Source: Candidatus Alistipes excrementipullorum
GTDB lineage: Bacteria > Bacteroidota > Bacteroidia > Bacteroidales > Rikenellaceae
Direction of reading: 5' to 3'
NCBI GenBank assembly: GCA_019113665.1
Contig: DXGW01000046.1
Span: forward strand, 1 to 12,066
DNA: 12,066 nt
Position numbers and translations under genes: made by a program. Under the pieces are notes generated by a model that saw only the letters and a program-made list of their open reading frames with translations, was not told the origin of the DNA and did no database searches. Positions 1-7,946 of this stretch are shown here, one piece after another. How positions within the stretch are numbered: the first letter of the stretch is position 1; each line of letters starts with the position of its first letter.

Positions 1-1275
1 GAATGCGGCACCGGCAGCGACTCGTTCGTCAAAAGGCTCGAATATTGCCGCTCGCACCATTCGCTGCCCATCATACGAGCCCATGCGGGCCCGTACAACC
101 CCGACAGGCGCGAAGCGCTGGCCGAATTCGACAGCTGGGTGCGCGAACTCTCGCGTTCGAGGCTGCTCGACGTGCTCTCGATAGGCAGTTCCCAGCTCAC
201 GCAGTCGGCATTCGGCGAGGAGTGGCACGGACGTCCCAACGGAGGGGGCGTACCCGTCAACTCCGAAGCCGAATACCGCGCCATAGCCGAAGCGGCCCGC
301 CCGATGCTCGTACGCACATACGCCGGGACAAAGGACGTAACGGCCCTGGCCGCAATGCACGAACGCACGCTCAACATATCGTGGCATGCACTCTCGTTCT
401 GGTGGTTCTGCGAGATTGACGGGCGCGGCCCGAACACCGTGCTCGAAAACCTGCGCGAACACATCGAGACCATACGCTACATAGCCTCGACCGGCAAACC
501 GCTCGAACCCAACGTCCCTCACCACTTCGCTTTCCGCGGCGCCGACGACCCGACATACGTCATATCGGCATACCTGGCGGCCAAGACGGCCAAGAAGTTC
601 GGCATACGCCATCTCATTCTCCAGAACATGCTCAACACCCCGAAATACACGTGGGGAGTGCAGGATCTGGCCAAAGGGCGCGCGATGCTGCGCCTGGTAC
701 GTTCGCTCGAGGACGCCGACTTCCGCGTGAGCCTCCAGGCCCGTGCCGGCCTCGACTACTTCGCCCCCGATCTCGAAAAGGCCAAGGTGCAGCTGGCCGA
801 GGTGACGGCCCTGATGGACGACATCGAGCCCGACAACCCCGACAGCCCCGAGATAATCCATGTCGTAAGCTACTCGGAGGCCGTAAGGCTCGCAACGCCC
901 CCGGTCATCGAGGAGAGCATACGCATAACGCTCACGGCCCTGCATGAGTACCGGCGGCTGCGACGCGAAGGGGCCATCGAGAACATGGCCTGCGACTGCG
1001 ATGTCGCCGACCGCGAACGCGACCTCTGCGACGAGTGCCGCGAGGCCATAGCCCTGCTCGAACGGACATACCCCGACCTCTACACGCCCGAAGGGCTGTT
1101 CCGTCTCTTCGAACGCGGATTCCTGCCCGTACCCTACATGCCCGACATACACCGCAAGTACCCGATGGCGACGGCATGGCGTACGGCCATACGCAACGGC
1201 GGCATAAGGGTCGTGGACGACGACGGCAACGTGATACGCACGGCCGACCGCTACCGCAAGATAATCGACCGCTGA
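1..1275 (+). CDS. Putative methylaspartate mutase E-like (cobalamin-dependent type) protein, 5' truncated
   Basis: The frame is open from the first base of the window, so the N-terminus is missing; 424 residues remain. The GTG at 139 is internal, because the protein-like sequence runs on upstream of it (HAGPYNPDRREALAEFD). Blocks such as SQLTQSAFGEEW, NGGGVPVNSEAEY, PHHFAFRGADDPTY and QNMLNTPKYTWGVQDLAK resemble, in order and spacing, the TIM-barrel catalytic subunit of glutamate (methylaspartate) mutase, where a GGG-containing loop and a substrate-binding loop occur. The family call is from recall of motifs and is not certain. If right, the protein would work with an adenosylcobalamin-binding domain or partner, which could lie in the missing N-terminal part. 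The C-terminal third has a Cys-rich stretch (CDCDVADRERDLCDEC). No signal peptide or membrane segment is visible. Its stop lies 5 nt before the glycosyltransferase start, so the two are probably cotranscribed. No reaction can be assigned safely. Confidence 0.6.
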   Translation, partial: ECGTGSDSFVKRLEYCRSHHSLPIIRAHAGPYNPDRREALAEFDSWVRELSRSRLLDVLSIGSSQLTQSAFGEEWHGRPNGGGVPVNSEAEYRAIAEAARPMLVRTYAGTKDVTALAAMHERTLNISWHALSFWWFCEIDGRGPNTVLENLREHIETIRYIASTGKPLEPNVPHHFAFRGADDPTYVISAYLAAKTAKKFGIRHLILQNMLNTPKYTWGVQDLAKGRAMLRLVRSLEDADFRVSLQARAGLDYFAPDLEKAKVQLAEVTALMDDIEPDNPDSPEIIHVVSYSEAVRLATPPVIEESIRITLTALHEYRRLRREGAIENMACDCDVADRERDLCDECREAIALLERTYPDLYTPEGLFRLFERGFLPVPYMPDIHRKYPMATAWRTAIRNGGIRVVDDDGNVIRTADRYRKIIDR

Positions 1276-1280
1276 CAGAG

Positions 1281-2297
1281 ATGATATACGACGACACGAT
1301 AGCAAAGAAACTGGCCGACTCGTACGAGGTGCCCAACCGTACGCGCGAAAGCGTGCCCGAGCCGCTCGTAAGCGTGCGCACGTCGGCATACAACCACGGA
1401 GCCTATATCGAAAAGTGCATCGAAGGAGTTCTCTCGCAGAAGACCTCGTTCGGTTTCGAATACATCATAGGCGAGGATTTCAGCACGGACGGCACGCGCG
1501 AAAAGGTGTTCGATTACGCCCGCCGCTATCCGGAGCGCATACGCCTGCTGACAGCCGGCTACAACGTCGGAATGAAGGCAAACGGATTGCGCTGCATCGA
1601 CGCCTGCCGCGGTAAATACATGGCCATATGCGAAGGCGACGACTACTGGAGCGACCCCACCAAACTGCAGCGGCAGGTCGACTTCATGGAGAGCCACCCC
1701 GACTTCTCGATGTGCTTCCACAACGCCTCGACCGTCGACGTGCACGGACGCAAGACAGGCGAACAACGCCGCTACGACCACGACTGCGAGGTGCCGATAG
1801 AGGATATCATACACGGCGGAGGGCTCTTCTGCCCCACGGCCTCGATACTCTTCCGCAAGGAGTTTCTGGCAACCTATCCCGACGTGTGCGAACGGTGCCA
1901 CGTAGGCGACTACCCGCTGCAGCTGTGGCTGGCCGTGTGCGGCAGGATATACTACATCGACCGCGACATGGCCGCATACAGGCAGGGCGACGCCTCGTCG
2001 TGGACGCAGAGGTTCGCCAGCCAGAGTTTCGAGGCACGCACGGCGAAGTGGCTTACGGAATTCGAGATGCTCGACGCCATCGACGCAATGACGGAACATC
2101 GCCATGCCGACGCAATACGCCGCCGGCAATCGCGTTACTTAAGACAGATAATGCGCATAAACACCGAGCACGAAAAGGAGCTGCGCCGGCTGTTCGCGCC
2201 CTATTTCCGCCGGCAGTCGCCACTCGAGAGGCTGAAGATGGTGCACATCTGCCTGCGCGGCCGCCTCGAAAGCATGTTCGGCAAGCCGGTGAAGTGA
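1281..2297 (+). CDS. Family 2 glycosyltransferase
   Basis: This is a 338-residue cytosolic protein with a GT-A fold signature near its N-terminus. LVSVRTSAYNHGAYIEKCIE is the usual opening strand and helix. EDFSTDGT (residues 65-72) replaces the common DDGSTDGT nucleotide-binding loop, and EGDDYW (118-123) supplies the acidic metal/sugar-nucleotide motif (Asp120, Asp121). Family members transfer a sugar from an activated donor to a growing glycan; donor and acceptor cannot be read from sequence. The C-terminal third is rich in Arg, Lys and aromatic residues but has no obvious membrane helix. I chose the ATG at 1281, 5 nt after the preceding stop. A longer frame opens at 1035, but its first 82 codons overlap the upstream gene and read as Arg/His-rich shadow sequence. 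No other glycan-assembly genes are in the window, so the pathway is unknown. A role in surface polysaccharide or glycoprotein synthesis is inference. Confidence 0.9.
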   Translation: MIYDDTIAKKLADSYEVPNRTRESVPEPLVSVRTSAYNHGAYIEKCIEGVLSQKTSFGFEYIIGEDFSTDGTREKVFDYARRYPERIRLLTAGYNVGMKANGLRCIDACRGKYMAICEGDDYWSDPTKLQRQVDFMESHPDFSMCFHNASTVDVHGRKTGEQRRYDHDCEVPIEDIIHGGGLFCPTASILFRKEFLATYPDVCERCHVGDYPLQLWLAVCGRIYYIDRDMAAYRQGDASSWTQRFASQSFEARTAKWLTEFEMLDAIDAMTEHRHADAIRRRQSRYLRQIMRINTEHEKELRRLFAPYFRRQSPLERLKMVHICLRGRLESMFGKPVK

Positions 2298-2320
2298 TTT
2301 TGACGAAAACAACAAAAACA

Positions 2321-2326
2321 AGGAGG
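2321..2326 (+). promoter_or_regulatory. Strong Shine-Dalgarno site of the aminopeptidase gene
   Basis: AGGAGG sits 8 nt before the ATG at 2335, in a 37-bp AT-rich gap after the glycosyltransferase stop. It fixes the start of the aminopeptidase. It stands out because none of the other genes here has a comparable site, as is usual in Bacteroidetes. Confidence 0.8.
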
Positions 2327-2334
2327 ATACAGAT

Positions 2335-3726
2335 ATGTTTGCCAAAGAGATTTACGAAAAGCGCAGGGCCGCCCTGCGCGAGAAGGTCGGCAACGGAGTG
2401 ATACTGCTGCCGGGCAATACCTATTCACCCAACAACTACCCCAACAACGCCTACTATTTCCGCCAGGACTCGACATTCCTCTACTACTTCGGGCTGAACG
2501 TACCGACGCTCGCCGGAGTGATCGACGCCGAGAGCGGAGAGGAGGAGCTCTATGGCGACGACTTCACCGTGGACGACATCATCTGGACGGGCCCGCAGCC
2601 GGCACTGGCCGACCTCGGCGCACGCGCAGGAATCACGCGCACATTCCCGATGGAGGCGCTCAAGGCCCGCGTGGCCGATGCCCTGAAGAAGGGACGCACC
2701 GTGCACTACCTGCCCCCGTACCGCGGCGAGACCAAGATCGAACTCTCCGAGCTGCTCGGGCTGCCCGTATCAGAACTCCACGGCCACAAGTCGGCCGAAC
2801 TGATGTTCGCCGTGGCCGAGATGCGCGAGGTGAAGGGTCCCGAGGAGATCGAGGCGCTCGAACGCGCCTTCCAGATAGGATACATCATGCACGTGACGGC
2901 CATGAAGATGTGCCGCCCGGGTGTCGTTGAGCGCGAGATAGCCGGCGCAATCGAGGGCTTCGCCAAGTCGTACGGACAGGGCGTGTCGTTCCCGTCGATC
3001 GTGTCGCAGCACGGCGAGACGCTCCACAACCTCAACTGCGACGGCGTACTCGAAGAGGGCCGCCTGCTGCTGGTCGACGCCGGCGGCGAGAGCGTCGAGG
3101 GCTACTGCTCGGACCACACCCGCACATACCCCGTCAGCGGCCGCTTCACAGACCGCCAGCGTGAAATATACGAGATCGTACTCGCGGCTCACGACCTCAT
3201 GCCGCAGATCGTCAAGCCCGGCATGATGTACAACGACATTCACCGCGCGGCATACCTCTCGCTGGCCGAAGGCCTGCGTGCCGCAGGGCTTATCAACGGA
3301 TCGGCCGAAGATGCCGTCGAGGCGGGCGCCATGTACATGTTCATGCCCCACGGACTGGGCCACGGCATCGGCATGGACGTGCACGACTGCGAGAACATGG
3401 GTGAGCGCAGTTTCGACTTCAGCTCGCTGCTCGACCGCGCAAAGGCATCGGCCACATGCGTGCACCGCGCAACGTGGCGCGTACGCCCGGGTACTGTCAT
3501 GAGCGACGAGCCCGGCATATACTTCATACCCGCACTCATCGACAAGAGCCGCAGCGAAGGCCTCTACAAGGGCATAGTCAACTACGACAGGCTCGACGCC
3601 TACCGCGACTTCGGCGGCATACGCATCGAGGACGACCTGCTCGTGACCGAGACGGGCTGCCGCATCATCGGCGACAAGAAGATACCCGTTACGGTCGGGG
3701 AGCTCGAAGCCGTGGTAGGACGCTGA
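2335..3726 (+). CDS. pepP: Xaa-Pro aminopeptidase (aminopeptidase P, M24B family)
   Basis: A 463-residue cytosolic dinuclear-metal peptidase that removes the N-terminal residue from peptides whose second residue is proline. An N-terminal AMP_N domain (about residues 5-140) precedes a pita-bread M24 domain (about 175-455). All five expected metal ligands are present: Asp248 (VDAGGE), Asp260 (CSDHTRTYP), His343 (HGLGHGIGMDVHD), Glu392 (SDEPGIYF) and Glu432 (GIRIEDD). His339 and His350 match the two further active-site histidines of E. coli PepP. Length is normal for the family (E. coli PepP is 441 residues). The start is set by a strong AGGAGG site. The gene follows the glycosyltransferase by 37 nt and precedes mqnB by 13 nt, so it may be read with both. 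Its presence next to menaquinone genes looks like housekeeping clustering rather than a functional link. Confidence 0.95.
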   Translation: MFAKEIYEKRRAALREKVGNGVILLPGNTYSPNNYPNNAYYFRQDSTFLYYFGLNVPTLAGVIDAESGEEELYGDDFTVDDIIWTGPQPALADLGARAGITRTFPMEALKARVADALKKGRTVHYLPPYRGETKIELSELLGLPVSELHGHKSAELMFAVAEMREVKGPEEIEALERAFQIGYIMHVTAMKMCRPGVVEREIAGAIEGFAKSYGQGVSFPSIVSQHGETLHNLNCDGVLEEGRLLLVDAGGESVEGYCSDHTRTYPVSGRFTDRQREIYEIVLAAHDLMPQIVKPGMMYNDIHRAAYLSLAEGLRAAGLINGSAEDAVEAGAMYMFMPHGLGHGIGMDVHDCENMGERSFDFSSLLDRAKASATCVHRATWRVRPGTVMSDEPGIYFIPALIDKSRSEGLYKGIVNYDRLDAYRDFGGIRIEDDLLVTETGCRIIGDKKIPVTVGELEAVVGR

Positions 3727-3739
3727 CGCAGGTACGGGA

Positions 3740-4249
3740 ATGCAGACGGTCATACTCTTCCCCACGCAGGCCGAAGCCGAAGGCTTCAGCACGGCGCACC
3801 CCGATGCCGAGGTGCGCATATGCGGCGTGGGCATGGTACGCACGGCGGCATGCGTGGCACGACTCCTGCATGAAGGTTACCGCAGGTTCGTGCTGGCCGG
3901 CATAGCCGGAAGCTACGGCGGACGGTTGCCGAAAGGCTCGGTCGTGGCCGTAGCCGAAGAGCGGGTGGCGGGGCTGCCGGCCGCCTATGCCGACAGCTAC
4001 CGCGCGACATGGGTGCCGCAGGGTCTCGAAACCGTAACAAGCAACACCGTAACCTCCTGCGGGGCGGAGCCCGACGGCGCCGACATCGAGAACATGGAGG
4101 GTGCCGCACTCTTCGCCCTCTGCGCGGAGTTCGGCGCCGACTGCTGCCAGATAAGGGCCATATCGAACACCGTGGGCGAAAACCGCAGCGGCTGGAGGGT
4201 CAAAGAGGCCGTCACGGCTCTGCACGAGACACTGGATAAAATCATATGA
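3740..4249 (+). CDS. mqnB: Futalosine hydrolase (menaquinone biosynthesis)
   Basis: A 169-residue member of the purine nucleoside phosphorylase / MTA-SAH nucleosidase fold. MqnB cleaves futalosine to hypoxanthine and dehypoxanthine futalosine in the futalosine route to menaquinone. The glycine-rich strand GIAGSYGGRLPKG, the nucleoside-binding ENMEGAA motif (Met119, Glu120) and QIRAISNTVG fit the family. At the last motif MTA/SAH nucleosidases have a catalytic Asp (RAISD); here it is Asn143, as in futalosine hydrolases, followed by the expected Trp152. The protein is short, since homologues known to me are about 200-225 residues. The missing length is in the middle, between the GIAGS and ENMEGAA blocks, where much of the usual loop and strand sequence is absent. 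The pathway partner mqnD lies downstream, which supports the call. The stop overlaps the next ATG (ATGA, 4246-4249), suggesting translational coupling. Confidence 0.85.
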   Translation: MQTVILFPTQAEAEGFSTAHPDAEVRICGVGMVRTAACVARLLHEGYRRFVLAGIAGSYGGRLPKGSVVAVAEERVAGLPAAYADSYRATWVPQGLETVTSNTVTSCGAEPDGADIENMEGAALFALCAEFGADCCQIRAISNTVGENRSGWRVKEAVTALHETLDKII

Positions 4250-4479
4250 CGATGAAAAACAGGACCGTAATCTACGTAATCATTGCCGCGGTGGCGGTCA
4301 TCGCCGCCGTATGGCTCATCACCTCGTTCCAACTGAAGATGGAGCAGTCGTTCGGCCGCTTCGTATCGTGGGGGCTCATTCTGCTGCTGGTATTCGCCGC
4401 CGGGTGGTTCACGGGCCGCTTCGGAGGCCGAAAGGAGAAGAACGGTGGCAAAGAGCGGCCTTGCGAAACCCCTGCCCAC
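4246..4479 (+). other. Two-helix membrane module joined to the rhamnosidase; possibly a former separate gene
   Basis: Residues 1-78 of the long frame read like a complete small membrane protein. There is a short basic start (MTMKNR), helix 1 (VIYVIIAAVAVIAAVWLITS), a polar linker (FQLKMEQSFGRF), helix 2 (VSWGLILLLVFAAGWFTG), then a basic tail (RFGGRKEKNGGKER). No stop separates it from the rhamnosidase signal sequence. In the neighbouring frame a TGA at 4481-4483 overlaps the ATG at 4480 as ATGA, the same junction used at both ends of the long frame. This fits an original stand-alone gene here, fused later by an indel; that is inference. The start could be 4246 (coupled to mqnB) or 4252. Function unknown. 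Confidence 0.5.
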
Positions 4480-7158
4480 ATGATGAAGAGGCTCTCGATA
4501 TTCATAATCGCCATGCTGGCCGCAACAACCGCCTGCGGAGCCGGAATCGGACCTTCGCGGCTTACGTGCGAGCACAGCCCCGAGCCTCTGACAGAGAATA
4601 TCGCACCCCGGTTCTCCTGGGTGAACGAGCCTGCGGACGACCGCAACGGAGCCGGACAAAGCGCCTACCGCATCAGGGTGGCGACGTCGCCCGACTTTAG
4701 CCGCCGTTCGCTCGTATGGGACAGCGGCAGGGTCGAATCCGAAAGGTCGCTCTACGTCGTCTATGGCGGGCCCGCACTCGTCCCGTGCGAGACATACTGG
4801 TGGCAGGTGCGCGTCTGGGACGAGCGAGGCAGGGCTTCGGAGTGGAGCGATGCGGCCAGATGGCATACGGGCATCTTTTCGCCCGACGGCTGGAAGGGGC
4901 GCTGGATCGGCGTACCGTGGCAGGGCGAGGAGTCGTACGATGTCGCCGCAAGCCGGACGGTATCTCCCGCACCGCTGCTGCGACGCGAATTTACGCTCGG
5001 CAAGGAGGTGGCCGAAGCCCGCTTCTACGGCACGGGACTCGGGTATTTCGAACTCTACGTGAACGGCAGCCGGATAGGCGACGAATACCTCTCGCCGAAC
5101 CAGACGAACTACGACCGGAGACCGAAACTCACCGAAAGCAAAATCGTGGTGCCGGATCCCTTCAATGAATACACGGTCATGTATATGAGCCATGACATTA
5201 CGCCTTTCGTGCACAAGGGCGACAATGTCGTCGGGGCGCTCCTCGGCAACGGATTCTACTGCCTCACGAAATACTGGGCAACGCTCGGGTACGGCTCGCC
5301 GCGGATGATGGGCCAGATCGAGATAACATATACCGACGGCAGCCGTGAAACCATCCCCACCGACACGCTGTGGCGATGCACCCGCAGCGCCATAGTCAGC
5401 GACCAGATATACGGCGGCGAACATTACGACGCCCGGCTCGAACATGACGGCTGGAACCTGCCCGGATATGACGATTCGGCATGGGAGGCCGCCGTCGGGC
5501 GGAAAGCCCCCTGCGGCAAACTGATACCGCAGAACGGCCCCGCGGACCGCATCACGGCCCGATATGCCCCCGAATCGCTGGAACGGCTGTCGAACGGCGT
5601 GTGGAGGGTGTCGTTCCCGGAGGAGATATCGGGGTGGGTCGAACTGCGCCATCTCGACCTCGAACGGGGCGAGCGTATCGATATACGCTACATCAACGAG
5701 ATGCCAAACGGTTCCAACTCCTACACCGCAAAAGGCTCGGGCGACGAGTCGTATCACGCCCGCTTCACGTGGTTCGTATTCTCTCAGGTCGAGATATCGG
5801 GCATCGATTCGCTGAAGGCCGGAAACATCGAGGCGCATGCCGTCAATTCGGACGTGAGGAGCGTTTCGCGATTCTCCACATCGAACGGGCTGCTCGATAC
5901 GATAAACCACATCTGGAGACGCTCACAACTCGACAACATGCACGGCTCGCTGGCCAGCGACTGCCCCCACCGCGAACGCTCGGCATACACGGGCGACGGA
6001 CAACTGGCCTGCGTCACCGTAATGCACAATTTCGACACGCGCAGCTTCTACGACAAGTGGATACGCGACATACGCGGGGCACAGCGCCCCGACGGATACG
6101 TGCCTAACGCCGCCCCGTGGCAGCCCGGCTGCGGCGGAGGCGTCGGATGGGGGTTGGCCATCGAGGTGATGCCATGGGAGTTTTACATGCATTACGGAGA
6201 CGTGCGCCTGCTTGAGGAGAATTTCGAAGCCATGAAGGCACATACGTGCAACATGCTCCAGTGGGTCGGCGACGACGGCACCATGGAGAGCCGGCATCCG
6301 CAGTACTGGCTCAATCTGGGAGACTGGCTCGCCCCACGGCAGAATCCCGAAAAGGCCCTGGTGCATACGTTCTGTCTGTGGCTGGCGGCCGACATCACAA
6401 GCCGCACGGCCGGGGTGCTCGGTTTCGACGGCGACAGGGTGCGTTTCGCCGCCCTGCGCGACAGCACGGCCCGGGCATTCCACCGCCGCTTCTACAACGC
6501 CGCCGAGGGCTCCTACGGCAAATACGGAAGCAACGTGCTGGCCCTGCGCATGGGTGTTCCCGACGAATGCCGCAGCAAAGTCATCGGGGCCCTCAAACGC
6601 AACCTCCGCGAGACGGACAACCACATAGACACCGGCATTATCGGCACGCGCTACCTGTTCGAGGTGCTGTGCGACTGCGGACTCGAGGAGCTCGCCTATG
6701 AGATAATAAACAAACGCACCCAACCGGGATTCGGCTGGTGGATTGCACAGGGCGCCACGACCACATGGGAGCGCTGGGACGGTCGCGATTCGCGCAACCA
6801 CCCCATGTTCGGCGGCGGCATAGGCTGGTTCTACCGCGACCTTGCGGGCCTGCGCATCATGGAACCCGGATTCCGCCGTTTCGAGGTGCGGCCCGTGATT
6901 CCGGACGGTCTCGACCGTGTGGAGTACTCGCTCGATACGGTTTACGGCACCATCGGCATACACTGGCGACGCGACGGCAACCGTTTCACGCTCGACTGCA
7001 CCGTCCCGGTCGGCACCGAGGCGACGGTATGCGTGCCGTGCGGCACGGAAGCCGCCGCATGCAGCGACCGAATCCCCCATGAAAAGGTGTCGGACGGCCG
7101 CACCATCTACGTGACGCCGCCAGGCCATTACCGTTTTGAAAGTCTCCTGACACAATGA
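4246..7158 (+). CDS. GH78 alpha-L-rhamnosidase fused in frame to an N-terminal two-helix membrane segment
   Basis: One open frame of 970 residues. From residue 79/80 it is a typical exported Bacteroidales alpha-L-rhamnosidase, which releases terminal L-rhamnose from plant or bacterial glycans. It has its own signal-like start (MMKRLSIFIIAMLAATTACG, Cys97 as possible lipidation site). An Ig-like domain (about 105-205, WWQVRVWD) comes next, then a carbohydrate-binding N domain (about 215-400, GLGYFELYVNGS), the (alpha/alpha)6 catalytic domain from about 546, and a C-terminal beta domain from about 870. Catalytic residues are present: Asp572, Glu577 (general acid) and Asp584 in DCPHRERSAYTGD, and Glu842 (TTWERWD). 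The 5- and 7-residue spacing of the first three matches the Bacillus enzyme RhaB. Residues 1-78 are unrelated to GH78 and hold two membrane helices. The native rhamnosidase start may be the ATG at 4480 or 4483, although no Shine-Dalgarno precedes either. The frame overlaps mqnB and mqnD by ATGA at each end. Confidence 0.88.
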   Translation: MTMKNRTVIYVIIAAVAVIAAVWLITSFQLKMEQSFGRFVSWGLILLLVFAAGWFTGRFGGRKEKNGGKERPCETPAHMMKRLSIFIIAMLAATTACGAGIGPSRLTCEHSPEPLTENIAPRFSWVNEPADDRNGAGQSAYRIRVATSPDFSRRSLVWDSGRVESERSLYVVYGGPALVPCETYWWQVRVWDERGRASEWSDAARWHTGIFSPDGWKGRWIGVPWQGEESYDVAASRTVSPAPLLRREFTLGKEVAEARFYGTGLGYFELYVNGSRIGDEYLSPNQTNYDRRPKLTESKIVVPDPFNEYTVMYMSHDITPFVHKGDNVVGALLGNGFYCLTKYWATLGYGSPRMMGQIEITYTDGSRETIPTDTLWRCTRSAIVSDQIYGGEHYDARLEHDGWNLPGYDDSAWEAAVGRKAPCGKLIPQNGPADRITARYAPESLERLSNGVWRVSFPEEISGWVELRHLDLERGERIDIRYINEMPNGSNSYTAKGSGDESYHARFTWFVFSQVEISGIDSLKAGNIEAHAVNSDVRSVSRFSTSNGLLDTINHIWRRSQLDNMHGSLASDCPHRERSAYTGDGQLACVTVMHNFDTRSFYDKWIRDIRGAQRPDGYVPNAAPWQPGCGGGVGWGLAIEVMPWEFYMHYGDVRLLEENFEAMKAHTCNMLQWVGDDGTMESRHPQYWLNLGDWLAPRQNPEKALVHTFCLWLAADITSRTAGVLGFDGDRVRFAALRDSTARAFHRRFYNAAEGSYGKYGSNVLALRMGVPDECRSKVIGALKRNLRETDNHIDTGIIGTRYLFEVLCDCGLEELAYEIINKRTQPGFGWWIAQGATTTWERWDGRDSRNHPMFGGGIGWFYRDLAGLRIMEPGFRRFEVRPVIPDGLDRVEYSLDTVYGTIGIHWRRDGNRFTLDCTVPVGTEATVCVPCGTEAAACSDRIPHEKVSDGRTIYVTPPGHYRFESLLTQ

Positions 7159-7946
7159 ACAAGATGAACGAAAAACTGTCGCTGAAGATATCGCCCTGCC
7201 CCAACGATACATTCGCATTCGACGCCATAGTCAACAGGCGCATCGACACACGGGGCATGGAGTTCGAGGTCGGGTATGCCGACATCGAGGAGTTGAACCG
7301 CGGGGTGCTCGATGCCGGGCCCGACATCAGCAAGATAAGCACCTCGCTGCTGCCCGCCATCACCGACCGCTACGAACTGCTCGACAGCGGCTCGGCCCTC
7401 GGACGCGGAAACGGGCAGCTGCTCGTGCGCCGCAGGGGCGACACCTCGCCCATACGCCGCGTGGCGATACCGGGCGTCTACACCACGGCGAACGCCATGC
7501 TGACGCACTTCTTCCCCGAAATCACCGACAAGACGCCGATGCTCTTCTCGCAGATAGCCGAAGCCGTCGAACGCGGCGATTACGATGCCGGCGTGCTGAT
7601 ACACGAGGGCCGTTTCGTCTACGGACGCCGCAACCTGGAGCTTGTGGCCGACCTCGGCGCCCTGTGGGAGCGCGAGACCGCCATGCCGTTGCCGCTCGGC
7701 GCCATAGTCATACGGCGCTCGCTGCCCGAAGAGGTCAAACGCGGTTTCGAACGGCTTCTCGCCGAGAGCGTACGCTTCGCCTTCGCCCACCCGACTCTCT
7801 CGCGCGAATATGTCAGGAGCCACGCACAGGAGATGGAAGAGAGCGTCATCGACCGCCACATTGCGCTGTTCGTAAACGACTTCACAGTCTCGCTCGGCGA
7901 CGAGGGACGCCGCGCCGTAGAAAAACTGACCGGCATAAGGGTTTGA
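7155..7946 (+). CDS. mqnD: 1,4-dihydroxy-6-naphthoate synthase (menaquinone biosynthesis)
   Basis: A 263-residue protein of the periplasmic-binding-protein fold, but cytosolic and without a signal peptide. MqnD converts cyclic dehypoxanthine futalosine to 1,4-dihydroxy-6-naphthoate, the ring precursor of menaquinone. Diagnostic blocks are SPCPNDTFAF (residues 13-22), DISKISTSLL (57-66), and IHEGRFVY with His150, which corresponds to the catalytic His145 of the Thermus thermophilus enzyme. Length is slightly below that usual for the family (about 270-290). Translation may start at 7155, overlapping the rhamnosidase stop as ATGA, or at the in-frame ATG at 7164. It is separated from mqnB by the rhamnosidase frame. 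Other pathway genes (mqnA, mqnC) are not in the window. A decayed copy of its last codons lies just downstream. Confidence 0.93.
   Translation: MNKMNEKLSLKISPCPNDTFAFDAIVNRRIDTRGMEFEVGYADIEELNRGVLDAGPDISKISTSLLPAITDRYELLDSGSALGRGNGQLLVRRRGDTSPIRRVAIPGVYTTANAMLTHFFPEITDKTPMLFSQIAEAVERGDYDAGVLIHEGRFVYGRRNLELVADLGALWERETAMPLPLGAIVIRRSLPEEVKRGFERLLAESVRFAFAHPTLSREYVRSHAQEMEESVIDRHIALFVNDFTVSLGDEGRRAVEKLTGIRV

Noticed and set aside
1035..1280. N-terminal extension of the glycosyltransferase frame
   Set aside because: These 82 codons overlap the upstream gene and are Arg/His-rich shadow sequence. The ATG at 1281, just after the previous stop, gives a normal family start.
3997..5910. 637-codon minus-strand frame opposite mqnB and the rhamnosidase
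   Set aside because: It lies antisense to genes with clear catalytic motifs and is rich in Arg, Ala, Val and His, as expected from reading GC-biased codons backwards.
5923..7218. 431-codon minus-strand frame opposite the rhamnosidase catalytic domain
   Set aside because: This is a shadow of a real gene: no family motifs, and composition dominated by Val, Ala, His and Arg.
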